Below, piece after piece: positions 16,762 to 24,606 of a stretch of DNA of 64,000 nt (within the stretch, counting starts at the first letter, position 1; every line of letters begins with the position of its first letter). The DNA is from Leptospira semungkisensis (GTDB lineage: Bacteria > Spirochaetota > Leptospiria > Leptospirales > Leptospiraceae). Position numbers and translations under genes: made by a program. The notes under the pieces were generated by a model. It was given only the letters and a program-made list of their open reading frames with translations. It made no database searches and had not been told where the DNA came from. The stretch spans positions 1 to 64,000 of the forward strand of contig NZ_RQEP01000012.1 of assembly GCF_004770055.1 (NCBI RefSeq), in the 5' to 3' direction.

Positions 16762-17443
16762 ACAAAATTCCTTTTGGCGGCAGAAACAGTATCTCATCTT
16801 GATTAAAGCTCGCCGGTTGTAAAAACAAACTCTCTAGAAAGGCTACCGCATCCGAGACTGGGATCATATCTTCTCTTTTAAAGCCTTCTCTTCCATCCCA
16901 GATAGCAGTGTCAATGGCTCCAGCATAAACTGTGCTGACTCGAATCCCTTTTTGCTTCACTTCTTCTCGGATCGCCTTTGCAAATCCTGCCAGGCCATGT
17001 TTAGAAGCGCAGTATGGAGAAGATTCCGAAAATCCCTGCCTTCCCGCAGTTGAAGAAAGATAACAAAGCAAGGAGCCTCTTTGTAACTTTCCGATTAGTT
17101 TAGAGGTCAATGCCATGGGAGAGATTAGATTCAGAAAAATATGTTTTTCCAGATCTTCCAACTCGAGATTTTCGATGGGCAGAAATAGACCATCTCCCGC
17201 CAAAAAGTAGATTGCTGCGACCTCCGACCAAGAAGAAGACAGATCCTTACAAAATGATTCTAAGCTTTTTCGATCGTTCAGATCGCAATGATAGTTCTTT
17301 CCGGATTCGAACTTGCCTTCGAATGAGATCCCTCTTCTGGAGATCCCGATCGCGTTGATCCCTGGAGTTGCATGCAATTTTTCTAATAGAGCTTTTCCGA
17401 TTCCGGAGCCAGCCCCTACGACTAGAATATTTTTGGGATCCAT
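16760..17443 (-). CDS. Short-chain dehydrogenase/reductase
   Basis: A 227-aa classical SDR. The Rossmann nucleotide motif is VVGAGSGIGKAL near the start, the active-site Ser is in YLSSTAG and the YxxxK pair is in YCASKHGLAGF. The substrate cannot be read from sequence. It follows mtnB by four bases in the same operon, so it may act on an aldehyde or ketone related to the thioribose salvage route, or on sugar breakdown products; that is inference. The C-terminus is short (ILFLPPKGIL), which fits a small monomer-to-tetramer SDR. The missing steps of methionine salvage (mtnA, mtnC or mtnW/X) are not in this window. Confidence 0.85.
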   Translation of the reverse strand: MDPKNILVVGAGSGIGKALLEKLHATPGINAIGISRRGISFEGKFESGKNYHCDLNDRKSLESFCKDLSSSWSEVAAIYFLAGDGLFLPIENLELEDLEKHIFLNLISPMALTSKLIGKLQRGSLLCYLSSTAGRQGFSESSPYCASKHGLAGFAKAIREEVKQKGIRVSTVYAGAIDTAIWDGREGFKREDMIPVSDAVAFLESLFLQPASFNQDEILFLPPKGIL

Positions 17444-17447
17444 CGTC

Positions 17448-18083
17448 TTATTTAGACATGGCCCTGACTTTTAGCAAGAAATCGGCCGCTTCCAAATGTC
17501 TGTTTGCTTGGACTAGATCCTTCCCCCAAACAGTGATCCCATGCTTTTCTATAATACAGAAAGGAACGCGTGGTTTATGCTCGATCAGATAACTCTCCAA
17601 ATGATCCGAGATTTCTTGAACGGAAGGATAATTGTATAAAACAGGAACAGATACATTCGGATTCTCATCCCAAATACCGAATGCCTTAATGATCTCCAAA
17701 GGAAGAAGAGGAAGTTCTTCGATAGGATTCTCCTTGTTCACACCAATCTCTACCAGATTGGATTCAGGAGTGTGAACATGCAAAGAGCAACCCATTTCAG
17801 GAAATGCCTTGTATACAGCTCTATGAATGGAAGTCTCTGCAGAAGGCTTGAGACCTTCTCTGCCTTTCCAACCTTCTAGTACCTTGCCGGATTCTATCTG
17901 AACCGGAAGGAAATCCTTGCGACTGAGCTTATTCTTGTCCAAGCCGCTTCCGCTTACCCAGAAAACGTCGGAATCTTTTTCGTCCTTGATGGAAAGGTTT
18001 CCGGCAGTCCCGGGCATCCAACCTTTAGAATGATATAACACTCCTGACTCGGCCAAGCGAGTCAGGATCTTCTTTTGGGACAT
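17448..18083 (-). CDS. mtnB: Methylthioribulose-1-phosphate dehydratase
   Basis: A 211-aa class II aldolase-fold protein. GWMPGTAGNLSIKD near the N-terminus and HVHTPESNLVEIG carry the expected zinc-binding HxH and glycine-rich motifs, and a later EKHGITVWG provides the third His. MtnB dehydrates 5-methylthioribulose-1-phosphate to the diketone used by enolase/phosphatase steps and then by MtnD. The assignment over plain fuculose or ribulose aldolases rests on GTAGNLS and on mtnD lying three bases upstream. Length is normal for the family. The pathway recycles methylthioadenosine released by spermidine synthesis (speD/speE at 36.5-38.8 kb). Confidence 0.88.
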   Translation of the reverse strand: MSQKKILTRLAESGVLYHSKGWMPGTAGNLSIKDEKDSDVFWVSGSGLDKNKLSRKDFLPVQIESGKVLEGWKGREGLKPSAETSIHRAVYKAFPEMGCSLHVHTPESNLVEIGVNKENPIEELPLLPLEIIKAFGIWDENPNVSVPVLYNYPSVQEISDHLESYLIEHKPRVPFCIIEKHGITVWGKDLVQANRHLEAADFLLKVRAMSK

Positions 18084-18086
18084 TCT

Positions 18087-18620
18087 TTAAACGAGTGCCG
18101 TGGTTTCTTCTACGTAATTAGGGACCCAGCCACTCATGTCTTGGAAGTAACGGACCGCTTTGATCCTTTTGTTCTCATCCAGAGTGAACCAGTGGTTGGT
18201 GTTCTTAGGAACGGAAATGAAATCGTCCTTTTCTACCTTCACTAGAAATTTCTCTCCGTTCAGAGCGAATCCGAAGACACCAGAACCGTCTACGATATAG
18301 CGAACCTCGTCGTCCGTGTGATAATGGACCTTGTCGAATTTCGCAAGCATCTCATTTAAGCCAGGCACTTGAGGATGAAGAACGATCAAATCTCTAGATT
18401 GGTATCCTTCTTTTTCCTTTAGGACAGCGAAGCGATAATCCAAGTTCTTCAGAAGAGTTTCTTTTTCTTCGTCTAGAAGGGTCATTTTATCGGTTAGCGC
18501 GTTAGACTCGCTTGGAACCGGCCAATGATCGTATTCTATTCCTCTCTTGTTCAAGAAGACTTTTACTTCTGCGTTATCCTTGATTTCCGGTAATCCGGGT
18601 TTTTGGACGATGGTAGCCAT
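18087..18620 (-). CDS. mtnD: Acireductone dioxygenase
   Basis: A 177-aa cupin enzyme. The metal site is visible as [14 protein letters not shown] (HxH and Glu) plus the later His in [10 protein letters not shown]. It cleaves the acireductone of the methionine salvage pathway; with iron it gives the keto-acid precursor of methionine, and with nickel an off-pathway product. It is cytoplasmic, of family-typical length, and starts at ATG 18618-18620. It precedes mtnB by three bases and follows efp by 25, so all are likely on one transcript. Confidence 0.93.
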   Translation of the reverse strand: MATIVQKPGLPEIKDNAEVKVFLNKRGIEYDHWPVPSESNALTDKMTLLDEEKETLLKNLDYRFAVLKEKEGYQSRDLIVLHPQVPGLNEMLAKFDKVHYHTDDEVRYIVDGSGVFGFALNGEKFLVKVEKDDFISVPKNTNHWFTLDENKRIKAVRYFQDMSGWVPNYVEETTALV

Positions 18621-18645
18621 GGCAGTATCTCTCCAGTCAGTATGA

Positions 18646-19212
18646 TTACTTATTGACCCTCTCCACGTAGGTAAGGTCCCTTAGGTCGATCTTGATCACA
18701 TCCCCTTGCTTCACGAAGATAGGAACGTTAATCTCTCCTCCGGTTTCGACGGTAACTCTCTTAAGAGCAGTACCGGAAGTATCTCCTTTAAGACCTTCCT
18801 CAGCGTAAGTTACTGTCAACACTGCAAAGTTAGGAGGAATTACTCCGATTGGCTTTCCTTCGTAGAATGAAACTTCCATAGGAGTCTCTTCTTTCAAGAA
18901 AGGAAGAATATCTTCTAAATATTCTTTAGAAACAGGAAGCTGTTCGAAGTCATTTGTATCCATGAAGATGATATCGTCGCCCTCGGAGTAGCAGATGGTC
19001 ATCTGTCTCTTTTCTAATTCGACGGACTCCAATTTCTCGGCAGCCTTAAAGGTCCTTTCGATGGAGCTACTGCGGATCAAGTTTTTCAATTTTGTGCGGA
19101 TGAAAGCGGAGCCCTTGCCTGGGTTTACGAATTCGCTTTTAACTACGGAATACAATTCTCCTTCAACCTTGAGAACCATTCCTTTTCTAACTTCAGTGAT
19201 ACCTAAGTTCAT
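18646..19212 (-). CDS. efp: Translation elongation factor P
   Basis: A 188-aa EF-P with its three beta-barrel domains. The modification loop reads [15 protein letters not shown], with the tip Lys at K33, so this is the lysine-type EF-P that EpmA decorates with beta-lysine, not the Arg-rhamnose type. EF-P relieves ribosome stalling at polyproline. The C-terminal domain keeps [16 protein letters not shown] and [13 protein letters not shown]. The start ATG is at 19210-19212. A lysine 2,3-aminomutase (20.9 kb) and epmA (54.5 kb) in the same window supply the modification route. Confidence 0.96.
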   Translation of the reverse strand: MNLGITEVRKGMVLKVEGELYSVVKSEFVNPGKGSAFIRTKLKNLIRSSSIERTFKAAEKLESVELEKRQMTICYSEGDDIIFMDTNDFEQLPVSKEYLEDILPFLKEETPMEVSFYEGKPIGVIPPNFAVLTVTYAEEGLKGDTSGTALKRVTVETGGEINVPIFVKQGDVIKIDLRDLTYVERVNK

Positions 19213-19379
19213 ATACGACCTAAAATAAAGATTACGCTCCTTCTATATCCATGCAGGAAGGCGAGGTGTCAAGCGATGTACTCAACCGCTATTTGTAATA
19301 TTTCAAGCCCAAAATCCATTCGACTTTTAGGGTTTATAAGAAAGAATCCCTGATTGGAAAAGATTTCCGGAGAACCCAT

Positions 19380-20294
19380 TTGCCGATGAAACAAAAATTA
19401 ATGCCTATCCTTATCCTAGCATTAGGATTGGGCGGCGCCAATTGTAAGAAAGAAACCATTTTGATTACTGGATCCGAGACCATGCACACTATGTTGAACG
19501 TAGTGGCTTCAGGATATTCCAATAAAGCACCAGACACTAAAGTAGAAGTCCAGGGAGGAGGATCTTTCGAAGGTATCGAAAAACTCTTCGAAGGAAAGAC
19601 TGACATAGCTGCATCTTCCCGCCCACTTACTCCCGAAGAACAAGTACAACTTGAAAAAAAAGGAAAGTTCGAAGGTGTTCTCATCGGATATGATGGTATC
19701 GCAATAGTGGTCCATCCAGAAAACCCTGTGAGCAAACTTACCTTGGATCAGGTTTCAAAAGTATTCTCCGGAGAGATCAATGATTGGTCAAAGCTAGGTG
19801 GTAAACCAGGACCGATACATGTTCTACTTAGAAATGATAAGAGCGGAACCACTGCCTATTTTGAAACACATATCCTAAGACAAAGAGATCTAGGAGAGAA
19901 AGCTTACCAAGCTGCTAAGAAGAAGGAATATATTTCCAGCGCCAAGATAGTCACGGACAACGACTCAATGGCGGACGAGATCCAAAAAGATCCTGCAGCA
20001 GTCGGATTCATGGGAATGGGAAACGCACAGATCCAAAACAAGGGCAAGGTCAAAGCTGTTCCTTATGCTCGTACTGAAAAAGATCCATTCGTAGAACCGA
20101 ATATTCAAAATGTTTCCAACAGAGAATATAAACTAGCAAGAGGACTTTATCTGTTCTATCTTTCCGATCGAGGAAAGAAGATAGACGAGTTCGTGACTTA
20201 TATCACTTCCGAAGAAGGACAGGCTCTCGTCCTAAAAAGTGGTTACTTAAGAAGTACGTTAAGCACGGTAGAAGTAGAAGCGTCCAAACAGTAA
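19380..20294 (+). CDS. pstS: PstS-like phosphate-binding lipoprotein
   Basis: A periplasmic-type binding protein of about 300 aa. A signal peptide (MKQKLMPILILALGLGGANC) ends in a relaxed spirochaetal lipobox, so it is probably a lipoprotein. The mature part has the PBP-like/PstS pattern: ITGSETM at the start, EVQGGGSFEGI, DIAASSRPLT, GYDGIAIVVHPENP, LRNDKSGTTAYFE and GFMGMGNA. Phosphate-type anion-binding Ser/Thr/Gly loops are kept. Two starts are possible: TTG 19380 with GGAG 7 bases upstream, and ATG 19386. No pst permease genes are adjacent, so another small anion is possible. It stands alone and diverges from efp. Confidence 0.85.
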   Translation: MPMKQKLMPILILALGLGGANCKKETILITGSETMHTMLNVVASGYSNKAPDTKVEVQGGGSFEGIEKLFEGKTDIAASSRPLTPEEQVQLEKKGKFEGVLIGYDGIAIVVHPENPVSKLTLDQVSKVFSGEINDWSKLGGKPGPIHVLLRNDKSGTTAYFETHILRQRDLGEKAYQAAKKKEYISSAKIVTDNDSMADEIQKDPAAVGFMGMGNAQIQNKGKVKAVPYARTEKDPFVEPNIQNVSNREYKLARGLYLFYLSDRGKKIDEFVTYITSEEGQALVLKSGYLRSTLSTVEVEASKQ

Positions 20295-20361
20295 AATCAC
20301 TCTTTTTGCTCGAAAAAAGGTTGCGAAAGGCTTTTTCGTTCGTCAAACTTGAGAGATACTT

Positions 20362-20682
20362 ATGAAACGACTCGGGCTTTTGTCTTTAGTTCTGTTCCTG
20401 GTAGTCGCCTTGTTCAGCGAGGTGGTTGCCAAGGATTTCAGAGCCACTAAGACTTTCGGACTACCGAAAAAAGCAAAGGTCCAGTCGTTCCGAGAAACCG
20501 AGGGTCAAGCCCTTCCTTCTCTATTTACTTCCTCAGGAGATGAGGCTGGCATCGGCCTAGTCAATCGACTCTTTCATTCTCTTCTGGGCTTGAAAAGTCG
20601 TTATCTTCCGGATTGTTCCGATCGCATTCTTTCCTTTCACACTTTAGAATATCGTTATCTTTTTCTCCCCCCTCCGGCCTAA
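20362..20682 (+). CDS. Small secreted protein of unknown function
   Basis: A 106-aa protein starting at ATG 20362, with GAGAG just upstream. A clear Sec signal peptide (MKRLGLLSLVLFLVVALFSE, cleavage near VVA-KD) is followed by about 80 residues without a recognised domain. There are a basic stretch (FGLPKKAKVQSFRE), a hydrophobic helix (IGLVNRLFHSLLGLKSRYL) and one Cys. The frame stops at 20682, and the next 170 bp hold no gene, only a terminator at 20856. The C-terminal part (FHTLEYRYLFLPPPA) looks less constrained, so the true protein might be shorter or a broken relic. Confidence 0.55.
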   Translation: MKRLGLLSLVLFLVVALFSEVVAKDFRATKTFGLPKKAKVQSFRETEGQALPSLFTSSGDEAGIGLVNRLFHSLLGLKSRYLPDCSDRILSFHTLEYRYLFLPPPA

Positions 20683-20855
20683 TTGGCTTTCATTCTGTAA
20701 GGTCCTCGGGGGGATTTTCCCGGAGATACCGATCGGTTTCGGGCAAAAATTCCGTTTCGGTAATATATACAGCAGGGACTCGCTCATCCTTCTCCTAAGT
20801 CTCCAACCTTAAAAAGATGAGCACTCTTCCCAGAGGTTATTAAATAGAAAACTCG

Positions 20856-20885
20856 AAAGGAAATCGCATAGGTTTCCTTTTTTTT
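20856..20885 (+). terminator. Rho-independent terminator upstream of kamA
   Basis: AAAGGAAA and TTTCCTTT form an 8-bp stem with a 9-nt loop, running into a further five T. It lies 15 bp before the kamA start, so kamA transcription would have to begin inside or read through it. Confidence 0.65.
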
Positions 20886-20899
20886 ATGCGGATACTCGG

Positions 20900-22057
20900 T
20901 TGACTGCAAGGCCGAGCCGGAAATCAATCAGAAAGAGGAGCATCTCTCTGGAACTTATTTCTTCTCAAAGGCAAAGGACAGACATTCCCGAAAAGGATTG
21001 GCTGGATTGGAAATGGCAGATCCAAAATCGGATCAAGGATGAACATGAGCTCTCGGACTATATAGAGATCAGTTCGGACGAAAGAGAAGCCATCTCCAGT
21101 TGCTCCCAAGTCTTTAGCTTCTCTGCCACCCCTTATTATTTACGACTCGCAGATAAGAAGGATCCGAATTGCCCGATCCGACTCCAAGTACTTCCCCGCA
21201 AGGAAGAGCTTAGCGTTCGTGCCTGGGACAGAGAAGACCCATTGGCAGAAGAATCATATATGCCAGTCAAAGGAGTCACTCATCGTTATCCGGACAGAGC
21301 TCTTTGGTATCTTTCTCATGTATGTGCGGTGTATTGCAGGTTCTGCACCCGTAAGAGAAAGGTTTCTCAGTCTTCCGGAACTCCAGGCTTAGAAGATTGG
21401 CAAAAGGCTCTACAGTATTTCAGAGAGCATCCTGAGATCAAAGAAGTGATCCTTTCCGGAGGAGATCCATTGAATCTCTCCGATCATAAATTGGATTTTC
21501 TTTTGGGGGAATTGAAATCCATTCCTCATATCAATCAGGTCCGAATTCATACTCGTTATCCTGTGACCTTACCGATGAGGATCACTTCGGAGCTTTGCTC
21601 CGTTCTGAAAAAACATTTCCCGATCTATCTAGTCACTCATTTCAATCATCCAAAAGAACTGACTCCTTTAGTGAAGGAGAGAATAGGAATGTTAGTGAAG
21701 GAAGGAGCCGTTACAGTTCTCAACCAATCCGTTCTTCTGAAAGGAGTGAACAATTCAGTTGAGACTCTAAAGGATCTCTTCTACGGACTCACTAAGATAG
21801 GAATCAAGCCTTACTATCTGCACCAATGTGATGAGATCTTCGGCTCTTCTCATTTTAGAGTTCCTATCGAAGAAGGCGTCGAGCTCATGAAGCAAATCCG
21901 AGGAAGTGTGAGCGGCCTGAGCGTGCCTTTGTACGTGGTCGACCTGACCGGAGGAGGAGGAAAGGTTCCCCTTCCCGCAAACTATCTAGAAGAAACAAAG
22001 GATTCTTCTTATGTATTTAGAAATTATAAAGGAGATCTTTATGAAATCGGCTTTTAG
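20900..22057 (+). CDS. kamA: Lysine 2,3-aminomutase family radical SAM enzyme
   Basis: A 385-aa radical SAM, PLP-dependent enzyme. The cluster motif is CAVYCRFC in HVCAVYCRFCTRKRKVSQ, followed by VILSGGDPLNLSD. The PLP lysine lies in YVVDLTGGGGKVPLPANY, as in true lysine 2,3-aminomutase. It converts L-lysine to beta-lysine. Both the CxxxCxxC context and the C-terminus look closer to KamA than to EpmB. With efp nearby and epmA in the window it could supply beta-lysine for EF-P, or make beta-lysine as a compatible solute. The start is TTG 20900, the only plausible start before the conserved part. A terminator sits just upstream, and the stop overlaps the next gene. Confidence 0.9.
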   Translation: MTARPSRKSIRKRSISLELISSQRQRTDIPEKDWLDWKWQIQNRIKDEHELSDYIEISSDEREAISSCSQVFSFSATPYYLRLADKKDPNCPIRLQVLPRKEELSVRAWDREDPLAEESYMPVKGVTHRYPDRALWYLSHVCAVYCRFCTRKRKVSQSSGTPGLEDWQKALQYFREHPEIKEVILSGGDPLNLSDHKLDFLLGELKSIPHINQVRIHTRYPVTLPMRITSELCSVLKKHFPIYLVTHFNHPKELTPLVKERIGMLVKEGAVTVLNQSVLLKGVNNSVETLKDLFYGLTKIGIKPYYLHQCDEIFGSSHFRVPIEEGVELMKQIRGSVSGLSVPLYVVDLTGGGGKVPLPANYLEETKDSSYVFRNYKGDLYEIGF

Positions 22058-22580
22058 TATTCTCTGCATTCTTGTCTTCATCTCACAATGTAAAACCACG
22101 GAGCAGAATCCGAACGCGGTCATTGCCGAGAATCCATCGGTGCTTAGATTAAATTATGACGTTGTGTATTATACTAGCGGGAACGCGGTGGTTTTGAATT
22201 CAGGAAGGATGTTCGCTCGAGGATTATTCTACGAATGTAAGATCTCAGATACCAAATCGAATTTCGACACATTCCGAGCCACTTCTTATACCGAGGACAA
22301 TTCGATAGATTTCAGACATTTGGTATCCGAAACGGAACAGGCCAAACTGAATAACCGCCAATTCCAGTACTTCTCCATGGGGGAAAATTCCAGGGCCACG
22401 GTATTTTCAGGCTGCTTCAAGAAATCCTCTGCCGAACACTGTTACGTCCGTTGGGAATGGCAGAAGGAAGCCTTTATCTTCGTATTTGAAACCGAGGTCG
22501 AAAACAGAAAGGGACTATCTAGTCTAGAGCTTGGGAAAGAATTTCATGAATTCGTGAGCCGGGGAATAAAAGCTTTTTAA
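22041..22580 (+). CDS. Putative lipoprotein, 179 aa
   Basis: I do not recognise the family. ATG 22041 follows a near-ideal AAAGGAGATC ribosome-binding site, which decides the start over an upstream in-frame ATG. The signal peptide MKSAFSILCILVFISQC ends in a lipobox Cys. The mature domain (about 160 aa) is beta-rich with FARGLFYECKI, FRHLVSETEQAK and GCFKKSSAEHCYVRWEW; several Cys could form disulfides. The C-terminal helix reads SLELGKEFHEFVSRGIKAF. The gene overlaps the end of kamA by 17 bases, so it may be co-transcribed, but no functional link is evident. Confidence 0.75.
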   Translation: MKSAFSILCILVFISQCKTTEQNPNAVIAENPSVLRLNYDVVYYTSGNAVVLNSGRMFARGLFYECKISDTKSNFDTFRATSYTEDNSIDFRHLVSETEQAKLNNRQFQYFSMGENSRATVFSGCFKKSSAEHCYVRWEWQKEAFIFVFETEVENRKGLSSLELGKEFHEFVSRGIKAF

Positions 22581-22657
22581 AGGGGTATTTTCTTGACCGA
22601 ATTGTACCGAGAAAGTATTTTATCCGGCGGGGACGAGGTCTCGGGGAAAAAGGAATA

Positions 22658-22864
22658 ATGTGGCTGAAATTGGGGGACACCGAAGTCATTAATTTGGACT
22701 ATATTTCCTCCATTAAAAAGAATCTGACGGCGAACTCGATCGAGATCACGTACCATGATTTTAACCACGTAAAATCACTTCCATTCGGGGACCCGGAAGA
22801 TAGAGATCGGGCGTACAAAGCAATTTTGGAAAATCTTTCCAGGATGCGCTTGTTCTTTGAATAA
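22658..22864 (+). CDS. Small conserved-looking protein, 68 aa
   Basis: An unknown soluble protein. ATG 22658 follows AAGGA with good spacing. The sequence starts MWLKLGDTEVINLDYISSIKK and alternates strands (ANSIEITYHDF) with a helix (DRDRAYKAILENLSRM), resembling a small PH-like or split-barrel fold. It overlaps the next gene by eight bases, which suggests translational coupling with the nucleotidyltransferase. Confidence 0.65.
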   Translation: MWLKLGDTEVINLDYISSIKKNLTANSIEITYHDFNHVKSLPFGDPEDRDRAYKAILENLSRMRLFFE

Positions 22865-23663
22865 TCTTACTTCCAACTCTTCCTTCGCGCGGTCGAACAA
22901 ACGAGATATGGAACGAATTAAAGAAAATCTCTCAAGCGTCTCTTCCCTAAAGCCATTCGAACTCATTTTCTTCGGTTCAAGACAAAGAGGAGAAGGAGAC
23001 GAGTCTTCCGATTTTAATTTCCTAGTGCTTGCGGATCCTTCCGACCAGCTGAAAGGAAATTTTATCCGGGAGATCAATCGCGCTATGGAGCCTCTGCAAT
23101 CCCAAGGCCAGGTAAACCTTTTGGCTGCCGACTGGGATGGTTTCCGCACCAGAATGAAAAGCTACGACCCGGGAGCGATTCATATCTGCGAATTAGGAGA
23201 GCCTTATTTCGGCTCCGAATACTTTCCAGTCATCAAAGAAGAATGGGACAAACTTAAAGCAGAGCCGGTCGATTCAGTCGGAGCCGGAAAGTATTTAAGA
23301 AAACGTTATAGATTCTACAAAGGTATAGTTCCTCGAAACACCAAAGAAGATGTAGTCCGCATGGAAAGACTTCTGGCTGTTTATCTTCAGAACTGGATGT
23401 TCCGTCATATAGAGGACCTGAGCGTAGCTGAGATCGTAAATTCGGATATCCCTTCTCGGATCGGACCAATGTTCAAGGGTCTCTATCCTAAAGAAGCGAA
23501 AGGAAATACCTTAGAACTTTTAGATTTGTACGAAGAAGTCTTAAAACTGAAGAAGGAACTGAGATCTCCAGAGTCTCATTTCTCCGTAGAGAGATTCAAT
23601 CAGTTAAAAGAAACTCTAAGATTCGAAGAGAAAGAGATTCGGATACTTAAGCTGAATTACTAA
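22857..23663 (+). CDS. Nucleotidyltransferase-domain protein with altered catalytic motif
   Basis: A 268-aa protein whose first 100 residues match the minimal nucleotidyltransferase fold: FFGSRQRGEGDESSDFNFLVLA. The usual motif is GSR.RG...SDiDllv; here the second catalytic Asp is replaced by Asn (SDFN), which should weaken metal binding. The remaining 150 residues are helical (YLRKRYRFYKGIVPRNTKED and an HEPN-like bundle ending FEEKEIRILKL). TTG 22857 overlaps the previous stop; ATG 22908, 17 codons in, is an alternative. Such proteins occur as MNT-type antitoxins or AMP/UMP transferases. Without a separate HEPN gene beside it, I would not call a toxin-antitoxin pair. Confidence 0.7.
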   Translation: MNNLTSNSSFARSNKRDMERIKENLSSVSSLKPFELIFFGSRQRGEGDESSDFNFLVLADPSDQLKGNFIREINRAMEPLQSQGQVNLLAADWDGFRTRMKSYDPGAIHICELGEPYFGSEYFPVIKEEWDKLKAEPVDSVGAGKYLRKRYRFYKGIVPRNTKEDVVRMERLLAVYLQNWMFRHIEDLSVAEIVNSDIPSRIGPMFKGLYPKEAKGNTLELLDLYEEVLKLKKELRSPESHFSVERFNQLKETLRFEEKEIRILKLNY

Positions 23664-23752
23664 GAAAGGGCCCTGCCCAATCAAACGACCCATAGGAAGC
23701 GAGATTCCCAATGGGTGACTGAACAAAGTGAAGTCAAATTTCAACAGGGTAG

Positions 23753-23774
23753 CCCCACCCTTTCTTGGGTGGGG
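23753..23774. terminator. Strong hairpin between convergent genes
   Basis: CCCCACCC (23753-23760) and GGGTGGGG (23767-23774) form a perfect 8-bp GC-rich stem with a TTTCTT loop. No T-run follows on either side, so Rho-independent action is unproven. It lies between the convergent nucleotidyltransferase and SGNH hydrolase genes. Confidence 0.45.
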
Positions 23775-23853
23775 GGTGTGGCCCGTGGGTTCGCGTTCCC
23801 GCTATATCAGAAAATCCGGATATTGCATAGTAGAAATTTTGCCGAACTGTTTC

Positions 23854-24597
23854 CTAAAAAAATCGCTTGTTATAAACAGCTAAAATAGAGTCCGCGATCT
23901 CTTCTCCCCAAATGGAACATCCTTTTATCGAAGGATGAAACCCATCCGAACAAAAGATCCCTTCAGAAGAAATGGACCCGAGCTTCCTCATTGGAATATG
24001 AAATACGTTCTGTAGTCTCGCTGAAAGATAAGAAGAAGCTTGGTCCAAAAGTCGCGCCTTCCATCCTAAAACGAATCTCATGGTCGAAGGCAAAGATGGA
24101 AAAATTCCTAGGGGTGGCACACCTGCAATAAAGATAGGAGTATCCGAATACTTACTTTTGCAAATATCGATCAGATCTTGCAACTCAGAAGACCATCTTT
24201 TCTGAGTATTCAATTTCACAACATCATTCGCACCCAAAGCAATTACGATCGCGTCTAGAGAAGATTCGGGCAAACGAGATCCAAACTTCTCCTTTGCCTC
24301 TTTCAAAGTGATCCCGCTTTCTCCAATCGCTTTCCAAAGAATTTTTCGACCACTCTTAGTTCCGAGAACGGAAGCGATCTGACCGGTCAAAGAACTTTTA
24401 TAATCCGGAATTCCTACCCCTGCAACGGTAGATTCTCCTAAAACCAAGAGTGAGAACGGATCTGCACCAGGTAATTCCCCGAAATCCGGACCAGAAGCAT
24501 CCGGAAGACGAGGAATTGTTTTGCGAGCCTTCAGCCCTTGCCATAGAAGCACGGGAGATAAAAGAAGGCTCGTAGTATAGAACGGAATCTCTTTCAT
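23854..24597 (-). CDS. SGNH/GDSL-family hydrolase
   Basis: A 247-aa SGNH hydrolase. Block I is LVLGESTVAGVGI, where the usual GDS is GES, so the nucleophile is that Ser. Block III is ALGANDV (the N of SGNH) and block V is CSDGFHPSIKG (catalytic Asp and His). A short hydrophobic N-terminus (IPFYTTSLLLSPVLLW) could be a membrane anchor or uncleaved signal. Substrate is probably an ester or thioester; the family gives no more. It follows the flavoprotein gene by nine bases on the same strand, so the two likely share the promoter regulated by the divergent TetR. Confidence 0.87.
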   Translation of the reverse strand: MKEIPFYTTSLLLSPVLLWQGLKARKTIPRLPDASGPDFGELPGADPFSLLVLGESTVAGVGIPDYKSSLTGQIASVLGTKSGRKILWKAIGESGITLKEAKEKFGSRLPESSLDAIVIALGANDVVKLNTQKRWSSELQDLIDICKSKYSDTPIFIAGVPPLGIFPSLPSTMRFVLGWKARLLDQASSYLSARLQNVFHIPMRKLGSISSEGIFCSDGFHPSIKGCSIWGEEIADSILAVYNKRFF

Positions 24598-24606
24598 TAA
24601 GATTTC

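Noticed and set aside
22658..23663. MNT/HEPN toxin-antitoxin pair
   Set aside because: The 68-aa partner shows no HEPN motif (no R-x4-6-H), so the pair does not match a known system.
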